Source: Candidatus Accumulibacter proximus (GTDB taxonomy: Bacteria > Pseudomonadota > Gammaproteobacteria > Burkholderiales > Rhodocyclaceae). Taken from it: DNA of 64,000 nucleotides. Location of the stretch: positions 292,098 to 356,097 of the forward strand of contig JADJMH010000002.1 in assembly GCA_016709675.1 (NCBI GenBank), given 5' to 3'. The position numbers were made by a program, and so were the translations under genes. Below are positions 1-8,769 of this stretch, piece by piece (the stretch's first letter is position 1; every line of letters starts with the position of its first letter). Under the pieces are notes generated by a model that was not told the origin of the DNA, made no database searches, and saw nothing but the letters and a program-made list of their open reading frames with translations.

Positions 1-284
1 ACCCAGATGCCGGCCATGTCGGCGAGCTGGTGACCGGGTGCGTACCTGGGGACGTTGCCGAGATACTTGAAGAGGTCCTTCGCGCCGTCGAAGAAATGCG
101 CATGGCCGTCCTTGTAAACGACGATCGCGAGCCAGTTCGGGTACTTGGCGACGAGCATGCCGCAGACCGGGCACAGGTCCCGGTCGGAGGGTTTCGGCAG
201 CTTGTCCGGGGCCGCGAAAACGCCCCCGGCAGCGCCTAGAGTCAGTGCAGCGAGCGTCAGCAGCAGCTTGCGGCGGCGCATCAT
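1..284 (-). CDS. NosL-family protein, 3' end cut by window edge
   Basis: Reading from 284 toward 1 gives an open frame of about 95 residues with no stop, so the C-terminus lies outside the window. It starts with two adjacent Met codons (284 and 281), then a basic stretch and a hydrophobic export signal (RRRKLLLTLAAL... to about residue 23). A CPVCGM motif follows around residue 39, with 'YPNWLAIVVYKDGHAHFFDG' after it. The Cys/Met motif plus the aromatic strand is the signature of NosL-type periplasmic copper-binding proteins. It begins 12 bases after the stop of another NosL-like gene in the same orientation, so the two are probably co-transcribed. The family binds Cu(I) for delivery to nitrous oxide reductase; that role here is inferred. 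Confidence 0.75.
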   Translation of the reverse strand, partial: MMRRRKLLLTLAALTLGAAGGVFAAPDKLPKPSDRDLCPVCGMLVAKYPNWLAIVVYKDGHAHFFDGAKDLFKYLGNVPRYAPGHQLADMAGIW

Positions 285-296
285 CGGCTCGAATTC

Positions 297-899
297 TCAG
301 CCCTGACGCGGCGCCGCTGCGCGCTGGCGACGTTCTTCGCGGACCTTGCGGATCATCGAAACGTCCTGCGACATATCGGTGTAGGCGGCGAGCAGGGCCT
401 GGTCGAAGCTGCCGACTTCGCCGCCGTTGGCAGCCATCGCCGCCCTTGCCGCGGCTTCGCTGCCGTAGGCGACCTTGCTGCGTTTGCTCATCACGCCCTT
501 GATCTGGCTGCCGATCAGGAAAGTCGCCTGGTCGACGTCGATCAGCGGCTTGATTTCCGCGTTCGAGGCGTTGTCGGCAACCCAGATGGTCTTCGGTTCG
601 CGGTCCACGTTGACCGCCAGGCTGATCGCCGCACAGTGCAGCGAACAGACGCCGTCGGGCAGGTTGTCGCTGTACTGGATCAGCATGCGCGAGTGATGGT
701 ACTGACGCCGATCCATGCCGCAATAGGGACACTTGGGGAACTTCTCGAGGTCGTTCTCATACGCCTTCGGGTCGGCGGCTTTCTTTGGGATGAACTGTGC
801 GGGTGTGCCGTCGGTGGCACACGACTGGGCATGGGCGGTGGCGGCGGTGGCCAGGCCGGCGGTAGCGAGCGAGAGTTTCAGCACATCACGTCGGTTCAT
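297..899 (-). CDS. NosL-family copper-binding protein, Tat-like signal
   Basis: About 200 residues. I chose ATG 899 because an AAGGAG Shine–Dalgarno lies 7 bases upstream; a GTG at 905 is too close to that site. The N-terminus NRRDVLKLSLATAGLATAATAHAQ is a twin-arginine-like export signal. The mature part has CPYCGMD near residue 58 (the NosL Cys/Met motif) and 'GVCSLHCAAISLA' with two more Cys. It resembles the longer NosL proteins of Rhodocyclaceae. It is likely a periplasmic Cu chaperone for maturation of a copper enzyme. It is tandem with the second NosL-like gene downstream, and follows the TauE-like gene after a 140-base gap. A nosZ-specific role cannot be shown because nosZ is not in the window. 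Confidence 0.75.
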   Translation of the reverse strand: MNRRDVLKLSLATAGLATAATAHAQSCATDGTPAQFIPKKAADPKAYENDLEKFPKCPYCGMDRRQYHHSRMLIQYSDNLPDGVCSLHCAAISLAVNVDREPKTIWVADNASNAEIKPLIDVDQATFLIGSQIKGVMSKRSKVAYGSEAAARAAMAANGGEVGSFDQALLAAYTDMSQDVSMIRKVREERRQRAAAPRQG

Positions 900-1039
900 G
901 ATCACACTCCTTCGGTCGATTCACGATGACACTCCTTCAGGTGGACGAAAGCGCGGCCGAGGGGCCTCGGCGGTCATCGCGAATGGTAGGTTTTTCGCCC
1001 GCTCGCGTCCTGCGGCAAATCGTCGCAAGCGCAGCTTGT

Positions 1040-1741
1040 TCAGCCGAGCAGCCGCTGCATCACCAGGTAGTAGCGCATGCCCTGCCAGACGGTGGCGATG
1101 CCGAGAACGATGACGAACAGCGCGGCGCCTTTGAGCAGCCAGCCACGCATCCTGACGCCGAGCCGGCCGAAGAGAAAACTCGCCGAGAGCATCGAGGGCA
1201 GGGTGCCGGCGCCGAAGGCCAGCATCAGCAGGCCGCCTTCGAGCACCGATGGCGCGGTCGTCGCCTTGACCGCCATGGCCATCGTCATCGAGCAGGGCAT
1301 CAGGCCGTTGATCGCACCGCCAATGATCGCACCCGGCAATACGCCGCGCGAAGTTGCGGCGAGAAACTGGCGGCGCAGCCAGGCGATCGGCGCGAAGCCG
1401 AGCGAGTTGCGCCAGGGCGAAACGCCGAGAAGGTCGAGGCCCAGCAGGATCACCAGCAGGCCGGCGACGATCTGCAGCAGCCCCTGCAGCTTGCCGAAGG
1501 ACCCCGTCTGCAGCAGGACCGTGCCGAGGGCGGCGGCGACCAGGCCGATCAGCGCATAGACGCCTACGCGCGTCAGGTGGTAGGCCAGGTACGGGGCGAA
1601 GGTCCGGCCGCCGAGTTTCATGAAGAAGCCCGAAACCAGGCCGCCGCACATCCCGAGGCAATGGCCGCTGCCGAGCACGCCGGTCATGAAGGCGAGTCCA
1701 TACGACAACTCGACGAGCAGTGGGTGGTGGCTGTGATCCAC
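1040..1741 (-). CDS. sulfite exporter TauE/SafE or UreH-like membrane protein
   Basis: 233 residues with about six hydrophobic segments. The first segment carries GSGHCLGMCGG (about residues 24–34), typical of the cytochrome-oxidase- and copper-associated TauE/SafE or UreH-like family. A second conserved PCSMTMAMAVKA segment is in the second half. Members of this family are regularly encoded next to CcoI/CopA-type copper ATPases and are thought to take part in metal or thiol transport; substrate unknown. It lies 3 bases after the copper ATPase stop on the same strand, implying translation from one mRNA. Confidence 0.8.
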   Translation of the reverse strand: MDHSHHPLLVELSYGLAFMTGVLGSGHCLGMCGGLVSGFFMKLGGRTFAPYLAYHLTRVGVYALIGLVAAALGTVLLQTGSFGKLQGLLQIVAGLLVILLGLDLLGVSPWRNSLGFAPIAWLRRQFLAATSRGVLPGAIIGGAINGLMPCSMTMAMAVKATTAPSVLEGGLLMLAFGAGTLPSMLSASFLFGRLGVRMRGWLLKGAALFVIVLGIATVWQGMRYYLVMQRLLG

Positions 1742-1744
1742 CGT

Positions 1745-4186
1745 TCAGCCCCGCTGCAGACGCAGCGAATTGGCGACCACCGAGACCGAGGAGAAGGCCA
1801 TCGCTGCCGAGGCGACCATCGGGTTGAGGCGGCCGGCGGCGGCGATCGGGATGGCGACGACGTTGTAGCCAAGCGCCCAGAACAGGTTCTGGCGAATGAT
1901 GCGCATCGTTTGCCGCGACAGCTGGATGGTCAGGGCAACGCGCGCAATGTCGCCGCCGGCGAGCGTGATGTCGGCGGCTTCCAGCGCGATGTCTGCGCCG
2001 CCGCCGATGGCCAGACCGACGTCGGCGGCAGTCAGCGCCGGTGCGTCGTTGATGCCGTCGCCGATCATGCCGACGCGTTTGCCCTGCTGCTGCAGTTCGC
2101 GGATCAGTTCGAGCTTCATCGCTGGCGTCGCGCGGGCGATTACCCGCTCGATGCCGACCTGGCGGGCGATGTGCTGCGCGACGGCAGCGAGGTCGCCAGT
2201 GGCCATCACCGTCTCGATGCCCAGATGATGGAGGGTGGCGATCGCTTCGCGCGCACCCTGGCGCGGCTGGTCGGCGATCGCCAGCAGTGCGGCGATGCGG
2301 CCGTCCACGGCGACGAAGACCGGCGTCTTGCCCTGTTCGGCAAACGCTGCCGCCTGTGGCTGCTGCGCGCTGCAGGAAACGCCGGCTTCCTCGAGCAGCG
2401 CGGCATTGCCGATCAGCATCGGCAGCCCCTCGCAGCTGGCGCGCACGCCGCGTCCCGGGGTCGCTGCGAAATCGCTGCAGGCGGCCGGCTCGGCACCGCG
2501 GGCAAGGCACCAGGCAGAGATTGCACGCGCGAGAAAGTGCTCCGAGCCGGCTTCGGCGCCGGCCAGACGGGCAAGCAGGTTCGCTTCATCGACACCCTCG
2601 ACGGCGATGAAGTCGGTGACGGCAGGCTTGCCTTCGGTGATCGTGCCGGTCTTGTCGAAAACCACTGTCGTGAGGCTCGACGCCGTTTCGAGCGCCTCGC
2701 CGTTGCGGATATAGATGCCGCGCCTGGCGGCCTCGCCGGTGCCAACCATGATCGCCGTCGGCGTCGCCAGCCCGAGTGCGCACGGGCAGGCGATCAGGAG
2801 CACGGCGATGGCGTGTGCCAGGGCCGTGGCCGGGTGAGTTCGCGCCAGCAACCAGCCGCCGAAGGTCAGCGCGGCGATGCCGCCAACCGCCGGCACGAAG
2901 CGCGCCGAAATGCGGTCGGCAAGCTTCTGGACCGGCAGCTTGCTGCCCTGCGCGTGGTCTACCAGGCGGACGATTCCGGCGAGCACGGTGTTTGCGCCGA
3001 CGGCCGTGACACGCAGCGTGAAAGTGCCATTGCCGTTGAGGCAGCCGGCGTGCACCTTGTCGCCCGGCTTCTTGCTGACCGGCAACGACTCGCCGCTGAG
3101 CATCGCTTCGTCGACTGCCGAACTGCCGCAGACCAGCAGGCCGTCGGCCGGAATGCGGTCACCGGGGCGCAAGCGCAGCAGATCGCCGACGACGACCCGG
3201 TCGATCGGCACGACCTGCTCTTCACCATCGCGCAGGACAACGGCAGTTTCCGCCTGCAGTTCGATCAACTTGCGGATCGCCTCGCTGGCCTGGCCCTTGG
3301 CCCGCTCTTCGAGAGAACGGCCAAGCAGGACGAAAGTGACAATCACGGCAGCCGCTTCGAAGTAGACGTGATGCTTCGGCCGGAACAGCCCCGGCAGGCT
3401 GTACAGATAGGCTGCACCCGCGCCGAGCGCGATCAGCGAATCCATGTTGGCGCTCTTCTGCTGCGCAAGCCGCCAGGCCCTGGCGAAGATCTCCTTGCCC
3501 GGTCCGAACAGCACCGGCGTCGCCAGCGCGAATTCGAGCCCGCGCAGCGCCGGCGAGCGGTGCATCGCCATGCCCAGGAGCATCACGGGTGCAGTCAGTG
3601 CCGCAGCGACCATGACCCGCTTTTTCGCCAGCGCCAGCTGTTCCTTCTCGCGCTCGACGAGCAGGCGGCGTTGCGCCAGCGTGTCGATCGGCTGTGCCCG
3701 GTAACCGAGCCTGCCGACCCGAGCGAAAATCTCGTCGCGGCCGAGCGTGCCACGGACCAGCGCGGTCTGCGCGGCAAAGTTCACGTTGGCCACTTGCACC
3801 CGCGGGTCGCGGCGTAGCGAGAGTTCGATCAGCAGCGCGCACGAGGCGCAGCTCATTCCTTCGATGGCCAGCGAGCATTCCTGCAGGGGCGTGTTGTCAG
3901 CGACAGCCGCCGCCGGTCTCGCCGGCGGGCAGGCAATCAGGTTGTCGAGCAGGCCATCGACGATCGCCAGCAGGCGCTGCTCGGCCAAGCGGCGCGGGTC
4001 GTAGTGGATCGCCAGCGAGCCGATTTCTGGCACGGCCCGCACCTCGCTGATTTCCGGTCGTTTGCGCAGGAGGATTTCGAGGATGTAGCAGCGCTCGGCA
4101 TTGCGGACCAGTGGCGGCGCGAGCAGGCGAACGCGCCGGGTCAGCCGGTGCACGACGCGGCAGTTCCGCTGGGCCTTGCCGCTCAT
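1745..4186 (-). CDS. copper-translocating P1B-type ATPase (CPx type)
   Basis: 813 residues. The start is ATG 4186, overlapping the preceding stop as ATGA. Domain order: an HMA2-like segment (about 1–90), a classic HMA domain with MSCASC at 111–116, transmembrane segments, an actuator domain with SGESLPV near 364–370, the CPC ion-path motif at 467–469 in ACPCALGLATPTA, the phosphorylated Asp in DKTGTIT at 511–517, and the hinge GDGINDAPAL at 709–718. These are complete Cu(I) ATPase signatures. The family pumps Cu(I) out of the cytoplasm, either for detoxification or to supply cuproenzymes such as cbb3 oxidase or NosZ. The NosL and TlpA neighbours favour a supply role (inference). A long open frame runs upstream of 4186 but overlaps the next gene and is not coding. 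Confidence 0.93.
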   Translation of the reverse strand: MSGKAQRNCRVVHRLTRRVRLLAPPLVRNAERCYILEILLRKRPEISEVRAVPEIGSLAIHYDPRRLAEQRLLAIVDGLLDNLIACPPARPAAAVADNTPLQECSLAIEGMSCASCALLIELSLRRDPRVQVANVNFAAQTALVRGTLGRDEIFARVGRLGYRAQPIDTLAQRRLLVEREKEQLALAKKRVMVAAALTAPVMLLGMAMHRSPALRGLEFALATPVLFGPGKEIFARAWRLAQQKSANMDSLIALGAGAAYLYSLPGLFRPKHHVYFEAAAVIVTFVLLGRSLEERAKGQASEAIRKLIELQAETAVVLRDGEEQVVPIDRVVVGDLLRLRPGDRIPADGLLVCGSSAVDEAMLSGESLPVSKKPGDKVHAGCLNGNGTFTLRVTAVGANTVLAGIVRLVDHAQGSKLPVQKLADRISARFVPAVGGIAALTFGGWLLARTHPATALAHAIAVLLIACPCALGLATPTAIMVGTGEAARRGIYIRNGEALETASSLTTVVFDKTGTITEGKPAVTDFIAVEGVDEANLLARLAGAEAGSEHFLARAISAWCLARGAEPAACSDFAATPGRGVRASCEGLPMLIGNAALLEEAGVSCSAQQPQAAAFAEQGKTPVFVAVDGRIAALLAIADQPRQGAREAIATLHHLGIETVMATGDLAAVAQHIARQVGIERVIARATPAMKLELIRELQQQGKRVGMIGDGINDAPALTAADVGLAIGGGADIALEAADITLAGGDIARVALTIQLSRQTMRIIRQNLFWALGYNVVAIPIAAAGRLNPMVASAAMAFSSVSVVANSLRLQRG

Positions 4187-4836
4187 TTGCCCGTGCCGGT
4201 CTTGCGATAGCGAACCAGCAGGAAGACCAGGTAGAAGATCGTCAGCCAGGCGTAGCGGAACTTCAGCGGCTCGCGCAACCAGCGCTGGGTGATCAGGTCC
4301 CAATGGACGCGGATCAGGTAGAAGGCCAGCAGGTCGTTGAGAAAATTGATGATCGCCTGCTCGGTCAGCGCGCTCTCGAGCATCGGCTGCACGCGCTCCT
4401 GCACGCCGCGCAGCTGCGGGTGGCGCGACATTTCCTGCATCACCCGGCGCAGGGCCCGTCTGGCGCGCGCTTCGATGTTCAGGCTGCCGCCGGCGCGGCG
4501 GGTCTTCGCCGGCGACGCTGCTGTGGCCCGATCGTCGCGCGCCGCCATGTTCGCCGTATCGTCGCCCGTCGCGAGTTCGCCGAGCGCTGCGAACAGCCGG
4601 CGCGCGACGGCATGCAGATCGCAGACATGCTCGTCGTAGAACACCGACAGCTTGCGCTCGGCGGCATGGATCGTCACGCGATAGACGCCGTCCTGACGGC
4701 GCAGCGCGGTCTCGATGACGTTTGCCGCGGCGAGGGAACACAGTTCGGCCGGTAGGGCGAAGCGGACATGGCCCGGATCGCGGTAGCGAACGACGATCTG
4801 TCTGGACAGGGCGTCTGGATCGGGGGCTGCAGTCAT
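4183..4836 (-). CDS. HMA2-domain protein, membrane-anchored
   Basis: 217 residues. The first ~90 residues (VRYRDPGHVRFALP...GVYRVTIHAAERKLSVFYDEH) have the fold pattern of heavy-metal-associated-like HMA2 domains but lack the CxxC metal site. A basic linker follows, then a C-terminal hydrophobic segment (FRYAWLTIFYLVFLLV) ending in basic residues. The stop overlaps the ATPase start, so translation is coupled. The N-terminus of that ATPase carries a related domain, so the two may act together. Function unknown; a structural or regulatory subunit of the pump is a reasonable guess. Confidence 0.7.
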   Translation of the reverse strand: MTAAPDPDALSRQIVVRYRDPGHVRFALPAELCSLAAANVIETALRRQDGVYRVTIHAAERKLSVFYDEHVCDLHAVARRLFAALGELATGDDTANMAARDDRATAASPAKTRRAGGSLNIEARARRALRRVMQEMSRHPQLRGVQERVQPMLESALTEQAIINFLNDLLAFYLIRVHWDLITQRWLREPLKFRYAWLTIFYLVFLLVRYRKTGTGK

Positions 4837-4864
4837 CGCCTGGCTCCGGTAACGCTGACCCGCA

Positions 4865-5233
4865 TCAGCCGGCCTGGGTTGCCGGCGCGTCGACGCCGGC
4901 CGCAGCCGGCTGCGCCGCTCGCGCTTCGTTTTCCTTGGCCTCTTCGATCAGGTCGGCGAGGCTTTCCTTCTGCTGCAGGGCGAAGTCCTTGCCGATGCCA
5001 CAGGCTTTCGAAACGGTCAGGGCGATTTCCTTGCGGTAGCGGTGCAGCAGGTAACCGGCGACGACACCGCCGGCGACGCCGACGGCCAGCAGCGTCAGCG
5101 GATTGACCAGCAGCGTGCGGCCGACCACTCCACCAGCCGCCGCGGCGGCGCCCGTCGCGGCTCCCTGGGTAACCGGCTTGCTCATCAGGTGCCCGAGCGT
5201 TCCCATCGCTCCTTCGTTCATCATCATGTTCAT
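4865..5233 (-). CDS. small membrane protein with Gly/Ala-rich hairpin
   Basis: 122 residues. I chose ATG 5233 because GGAAGAG lies just upstream; an in-frame start 21 bases earlier would put that site inside the gene. The N-terminus is Met-rich (MNMMMNEGAMG), possibly relevant to copper. Two glycine/alanine-rich hydrophobic segments (about residues 30–65) and RYRKEI follow, then a charged amphipathic stretch (KDFALQQKESLADLIEEAKE) and a low-complexity Ala-rich tail. Proteins of this shape often sit beside heavy-metal ATPases, but I do not recognise a named function. It lies between two metal-related genes of the same operon. Confidence 0.65.
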   Translation of the reverse strand: MNMMMNEGAMGTLGHLMSKPVTQGAATGAAAAAGGVVGRTLLVNPLTLLAVGVAGGVVAGYLLHRYRKEIALTVSKACGIGKDFALQQKESLADLIEEAKENEARAAQPAAAGVDAPATQAG

Positions 5234-5250
5234 GGCTCTTCCTTTCGTCC

Positions 5251-5433
5251 TCAATCGCTTTCGTTGTCATTCTGCGGCGAATCCGGCGGTACTTCATTGA
5301 TCTCGTGCAACATCTGATAGATCCCCCGACAACCTTCGCAGCAGAACGGCAGGCGCCGCTCCGCCGTCTGCAGGATCAGGGGCCGGATGCCACAGTCGAG
5401 GCCACACAGAGCACAGGCCTGGCGGTCGCTCAC
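5251..5433 (-). CDS. mini metal-binding protein (P-type ATPase N-terminal-like)
   Basis: 60 residues, starting at a GTG whose last two bases overlap the TlpA-like stop (GTGA). It holds CALCGLDCG at about residues 7–15 and FCCEGCRGIYQMLHEI at about 30–45. This pairing, CxxC then CCxGC followed by an aromatic helix, is the metal-binding module usually fused to the N-terminus of FixI/CcoI-type ATPases. Here it is a stand-alone polypeptide inside a copper operon, likely a cytoplasmic Cu-binding partner of the ATPase downstream. Confidence 0.72.
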   Translation of the reverse strand: MSDRQACALCGLDCGIRPLILQTAERRLPFCCEGCRGIYQMLHEINEVPPDSPQNDNESD

Positions 5434-5933
5434 GGCAACAGGTCCACCGCCAGGCGCTCGAAGGTGGCTTCGTCGGCTTCGCCGAGCACTTTGCCACGGA
5501 TCCGGCCGTCGCCGCCGACGAAGTAGGTCGTCGGCAGCGCGACGACGCCGTATTGTCGCGAAATCGCCGCCTTTTCGTCGAGCAGCGCGGGGTAGGTGAC
5601 CCCGATCCTGCCGATGAACGCCTCCACTTCCTGCCGGCTCTGGCCAGCGTTGATCGCGATGACCGTCAATCCCTGGTCCCTGTGCCGTTGCCAGACGCGC
5701 TCGATGGCCGTCATCTCGTTTTCGCAGTAGCGGCACCAGTCGGCCCAGAAGCGAATGACGACCGGCTTGCCGCGCAGGTCGTCAGGGAATCTGACCGGGG
5801 CACCGCCGAGGCTGCTGGCCGTGAACGCAGGCGCGATGTCGCCGCTGTTCAGCCTGTTGGCGTTGCCTTCATCGCAAGCCGTCAAGGTCAGGACGGCGAG
5901 GACGCTCAGCAGGGCGATCGCTTGCCGGCGCAT
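5430..5933 (-). CDS. TlpA-like lipoprotein thioredoxin
   Basis: 167 residues. The signal MRRQAIALLSVLAVLTLTAC ends in a lipobox (LTAC), so it is predicted to be a lipid-anchored periplasmic protein. The thioredoxin fold shows FWADWCRYCENE with the active-site CRYC, 'GVVALPTTYFVGGDGRI' with the cis-Pro, and an ending typical of TlpA/ResA. Such proteins reduce disulfides in apo-cuproproteins or cytochromes so that copper or haem can be inserted. The overlap with the small CxxC protein below and the 1-base gap to the membrane gene above show an operon. Confidence 0.88.
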   Translation of the reverse strand: MRRQAIALLSVLAVLTLTACDEGNANRLNSGDIAPAFTASSLGGAPVRFPDDLRGKPVVIRFWADWCRYCENEMTAIERVWQRHRDQGLTVIAINAGQSRQEVEAFIGRIGVTYPALLDEKAAISRQYGVVALPTTYFVGGDGRIRGKVLGEADEATFERLAVDLLP

Positions 5934-5934
5934 G

Positions 5935-6936
5935 TTAGCCCTCGAGCAGAATCAGGCGCGAGTTGAGGATCATCAGCGAAGCGACGGCGGCGACGACAAC
6001 GAACATCGCTGCGGCCACGGTCGCCAGTTGCTTGCCGACGGCCGGAATGATGCGCTCCAGGCTCGGAATCCGGGCGAAGGGCTGCATGGCACCGACCCCC
6101 AGCCCGGCAGCCGTGGCGACGAAAAGCGGCAGATACAACCAGTAACCCTGGTAGCCGTATTCGGGCTTGAGGATGCAGAAAGGGCAATGGTGCTGCGGGT
6201 GTTCGTAAACGTAGAGCGAGACGAACGAGAGGATGCCGGCGATGGTCACGACGAAGGCCGCGCCGGAGAGCAGCGCGACCAGCCAGGGCGCGCGTTGCCG
6301 CAGGCGGTAGAGGAGTCCGGTGCCGGCGGCCAGCAGCAGTGTGACGTAGAAAGCGATCATCGTCGGCAGCGGTGGCGCAGCGGCGACACTGGCGCTGAGG
6401 CTCGGTGCTTCTTCGGAAAACAGGCTGCCGCAGCAGGAGGTGATTACATCGGCCTTGAGCCCGAGAAAGTAGCGCAACTGCAGCACCGCACTGGCGATGA
6501 CGCAGGGCAGCAGGATCAGCAGCAGCAGGTACTTGACGCGCACCAGCGGGTAGTCAGGCGCGAGGGTGTCGACGTGATTGATCACCAGCCAGCTCGAGGC
6601 CAGGAAAAAAATGAGGATCTGCGCGATCAGTGCCGGGAAGCCGAATGCATTGACCTTGAGCGCGCCAACCGCGCACATTGCGCCGACGAACATCGAAGAC
6701 ATCCGGTCGGCGTTGAAGACGAACAACAGCAGCGCGACGAGCTGGCTGGCGAAGAGGAAGGAGAGCAGGGTCGACAGCAGGTAGGTTCGGCGTTCGAGCA
6801 CGAGCTGGCGTTCGCTGCCGCTGCGGATGTCCCAGTGGCGCACCAGGTCGATGGCCAGTGGCGCGGCGGCGAGCAGCAGGCCGACGCAGACCAGCGAGGC
6901 GAGCAGCAAGGCGATGATCGCCGGCTGGAAGATCAT
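5935..6936 (-). CDS. polytopic membrane protein with CC and HCPFC motifs
   Basis: 333 residues from ATG 6936, which overlaps the ABC ATPase stop as ATGA. About nine hydrophobic segments are visible. Two Cys motifs stand out: ITSCCGSLF near the middle, and HPQHHCPFCILKPEYGYQGYW in a loop between later segments. The arrangement suggests periplasmic thiols handled together with the TlpA-like protein encoded next. I do not recognise a named family. Its place in an ABC–TlpA–NosL operon suggests it belongs to the copper-enzyme maturation module, in a role like NosY-associated membrane subunits (inference). Confidence 0.65.
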   Translation of the reverse strand: MIFQPAIIALLLASLVCVGLLLAAAPLAIDLVRHWDIRSGSERQLVLERRTYLLSTLLSFLFASQLVALLLFVFNADRMSSMFVGAMCAVGALKVNAFGFPALIAQILIFFLASSWLVINHVDTLAPDYPLVRVKYLLLLILLPCVIASAVLQLRYFLGLKADVITSCCGSLFSEEAPSLSASVAAAPPLPTMIAFYVTLLLAAGTGLLYRLRQRAPWLVALLSGAAFVVTIAGILSFVSLYVYEHPQHHCPFCILKPEYGYQGYWLYLPLFVATAAGLGVGAMQPFARIPSLERIIPAVGKQLATVAAAMFVVVAAVASLMILNSRLILLEG

Positions 6937-7625
6937 CCATCCCCCCCGGGCAGCGGTGGCACGATGCAACCGTCGCGCATATCGATCACCTGATGGACGA
7001 TCGCCGAATCGACGACCAGCGGGTCATGGCTGGTCAGGATCACCGTCTTGCCGATGCCGTGCAGCCTTTCCAGGATGGCCATGAATTCGAGCGCCAGCGC
7101 GCTGTCGAGATTGGCCGTCGGTTCGTCGGCGATGATGATCTGCGGATCGTTGATCAGCGCGCGCGCGATCGCCACCCGCTGCTGTTCGCCGCCCGAGAGG
7201 TGTTCGACGGCGGCCGCGCGCCGATGCGACAGGCGCAGATCACCCAGCAGGCGCTCGGCGCGCTCGTGCAGCGTACGCCAGTGGCCGCCCAGCGGGTAGG
7301 CCGGCAGCATGACGTTTTCCTGGGCCGAGAGGCCCCTGATCAGATTGAATTGCTGGAAGATGAAGCCGAAGGTCTGGCGCCGGATGTCGGTCAGGAAGCG
7401 CTCGGGGAGTCCCGAGATGTCGCGGTCGCCGAGGCGGACGCGGCCGCTGGTCGGCCGTGACAGGCAGCCGATGATCGACAGCAACGTCGTCTTGCCCGAG
7501 CCGCTCGGCCCGCGGAAGGCGGTGACGCGCTGCGCCGGCAGATGCAGGTCGATGCCCTTGAGGGCATGGAACTCGTTCTCCCGGCCGGCGTTGAAGGCCT
7601 TGTGGATGTCTTTCAGCTCGATCAT
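6933..7625 (-). CDS. ABC transporter ATPase (LolD/MacB type)
   Basis: 230 residues. Walker A GPSGSGKTT (about 39–47), Q-loop FIFQQFNLI, signature LSGGEQQRVAIARAL, Walker B IIIADEPTANLD and H-loop SHDP are all intact. The short single-domain layout and the neighbouring FtsX-type permease mark it as a MacB/LolD-like mechanotransmission ATPase, not an importer. It acts in the cytoplasm on the permease encoded at 7633–8769, from which it is separated by only 7 bases. The operon context suggests a role in maturation or release of a periplasmic or lipoprotein component. Confidence 0.88.
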   Translation of the reverse strand: MIELKDIHKAFNAGRENEFHALKGIDLHLPAQRVTAFRGPSGSGKTTLLSIIGCLSRPTSGRVRLGDRDISGLPERFLTDIRRQTFGFIFQQFNLIRGLSAQENVMLPAYPLGGHWRTLHERAERLLGDLRLSHRRAAAVEHLSGGEQQRVAIARALINDPQIIIADEPTANLDSALALEFMAILERLHGIGKTVILTSHDPLVVDSAIVHQVIDMRDGCIVPPLPGGDG

Positions 7626-7632
7626 CGTTCGC

Positions 7633-8769
7633 TCAGCCGCGCATGACGGCGTCGGGGTCGGTAATCGCCGCCCGCCAGATCGGCACCAGGGTTGCCGCAG
7701 CGTAGGGGAAGACGGTGAAGAAGAACAGCGTGGCGATCTGGAAGCCGTCGATCACCGGGCTCAGTTCGAAGCGCGGGTAGAGCACCGCCCAGCCCTTGAG
7801 GACCGGCGCGAAGAGCGACGAAGAGAAGCGGAAGACGTGCAGGTAGGCAGCGAGGTAGCCGATCAGGAAAGCTGCCTGCGAGATCAGGGCCCCTTCCCAG
7901 AACTTCATCTTCAGGACATCGGCGGTTTCCCAGCCGATCGCCTTGAGAATGCCGATCTCGCGCTTCTCGTCGGCCGACAGGCCGGAGGCCTTCTCCCAGG
8001 CGAGGATGGCGAAGGCGAGGATGGCCAGCGAGGCAAGCGCCAGGACGATGCCTTCGCGCCAGTTGAAGATCGACTCGTAGGTACGCAGGATTTCCGCACG
8101 CAGGATCGGCCGCGCGTCGGGGAACTGCTGCGCCAGCTTGCTGGCGATGTTGCGCACTTCGAGCGGATTGGCGACCGACAGGGCGATGTCGGTGAAATGG
8201 CCGGCGGCGATCTCGAAAAAGGCGCGGAAGTCCGCTTCGCTCAGCAGCACCAGGTCGGCGCTCACCAGCTCCGAGTCGCTGGGCAGGATGCCGGCGATCG
8301 TGAAGCTGAAGAGCTGTCCCGAATAGGAACGGAAGGAAATGAGGTTGCCGACGGCGAGGCCGCGTGCCCGGGCCATGCCCGCGCCGACGAACAGTGTGCC
8401 GGCAGCGATCTCCTGATGGTTTGGCACCATGAAGGTGTAGTTGGCCTTGACCACCGGATCGTAATAATAGCCCCAGAGGCGGCCTTCCTTCTGCTGAACG
8501 CCGCGGATGCGGCCGATTCGTTCAAGGTAGCCGGGCGGGATCAGGTCGTGGCGGCCGGCGACCATCCGCTGCAAGACGATTTCCGGCGCGCCGGCGAGAA
8601 CCTGCGCGGCGGCCTGCCGCAGCGCGTGGGTGAACAGCATCACCGAGGCGAGCAGAAAGACGATCAGCGTATAGACCAGCAACAGACCGAGGTTTTTCGC
8701 CTTGCGCCGCGCCAGCGACGAGAGCGTGAAATCAATCAGGTACTTCTGTTTCTCGATCCAGGCGTTCAT
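7633..8769 (-). CDS. FtsX/MacB-type ABC transporter permease
   Basis: 378 residues with the typical four-helix layout: one N-terminal transmembrane helix (NLGLLLVYTLIVFLLASVMLF), a large periplasmic domain of about 200 residues, then three C-terminal helices. The 'EKREIGILKAIGW' motif of FtsX-domain coupling helices follows the second helix. It ends with the 'WRAAITDPDAVMRG' tail common in this family. It partners the ATPase immediately downstream. Its 5' end overlaps the 3' end of the small gene at 8732–9070, which suggests coupling. Confidence 0.85.
   Translation of the reverse strand: MNAWIEKQKYLIDFTLSSLARRKAKNLGLLLVYTLIVFLLASVMLFTHALRQAAAQVLAGAPEIVLQRMVAGRHDLIPPGYLERIGRIRGVQQKEGRLWGYYYDPVVKANYTFMVPNHQEIAAGTLFVGAGMARARGLAVGNLISFRSYSGQLFSFTIAGILPSDSELVSADLVLLSEADFRAFFEIAAGHFTDIALSVANPLEVRNIASKLAQQFPDARPILRAEILRTYESIFNWREGIVLALASLAILAFAILAWEKASGLSADEKREIGILKAIGWETADVLKMKFWEGALISQAAFLIGYLAAYLHVFRFSSSLFAPVLKGWAVLYPRFELSPVIDGFQIATLFFFTVFPYAAATLVPIWRAAITDPDAVMRG

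Noticed and set aside
921..2510. 529-residue minus-strand open frame
   Set aside because: Out of frame with the real ATPase and TauE-like genes; Arg/Pro/Ala-rich low-complexity product.
926..3817. 963-residue plus-strand open frame
   Set aside because: It is antisense to the TauE-like and copper ATPase genes, which carry complete family motifs; its product is Arg/Gln/Ala/Asp-rich with no domain, a GC-bias artefact.
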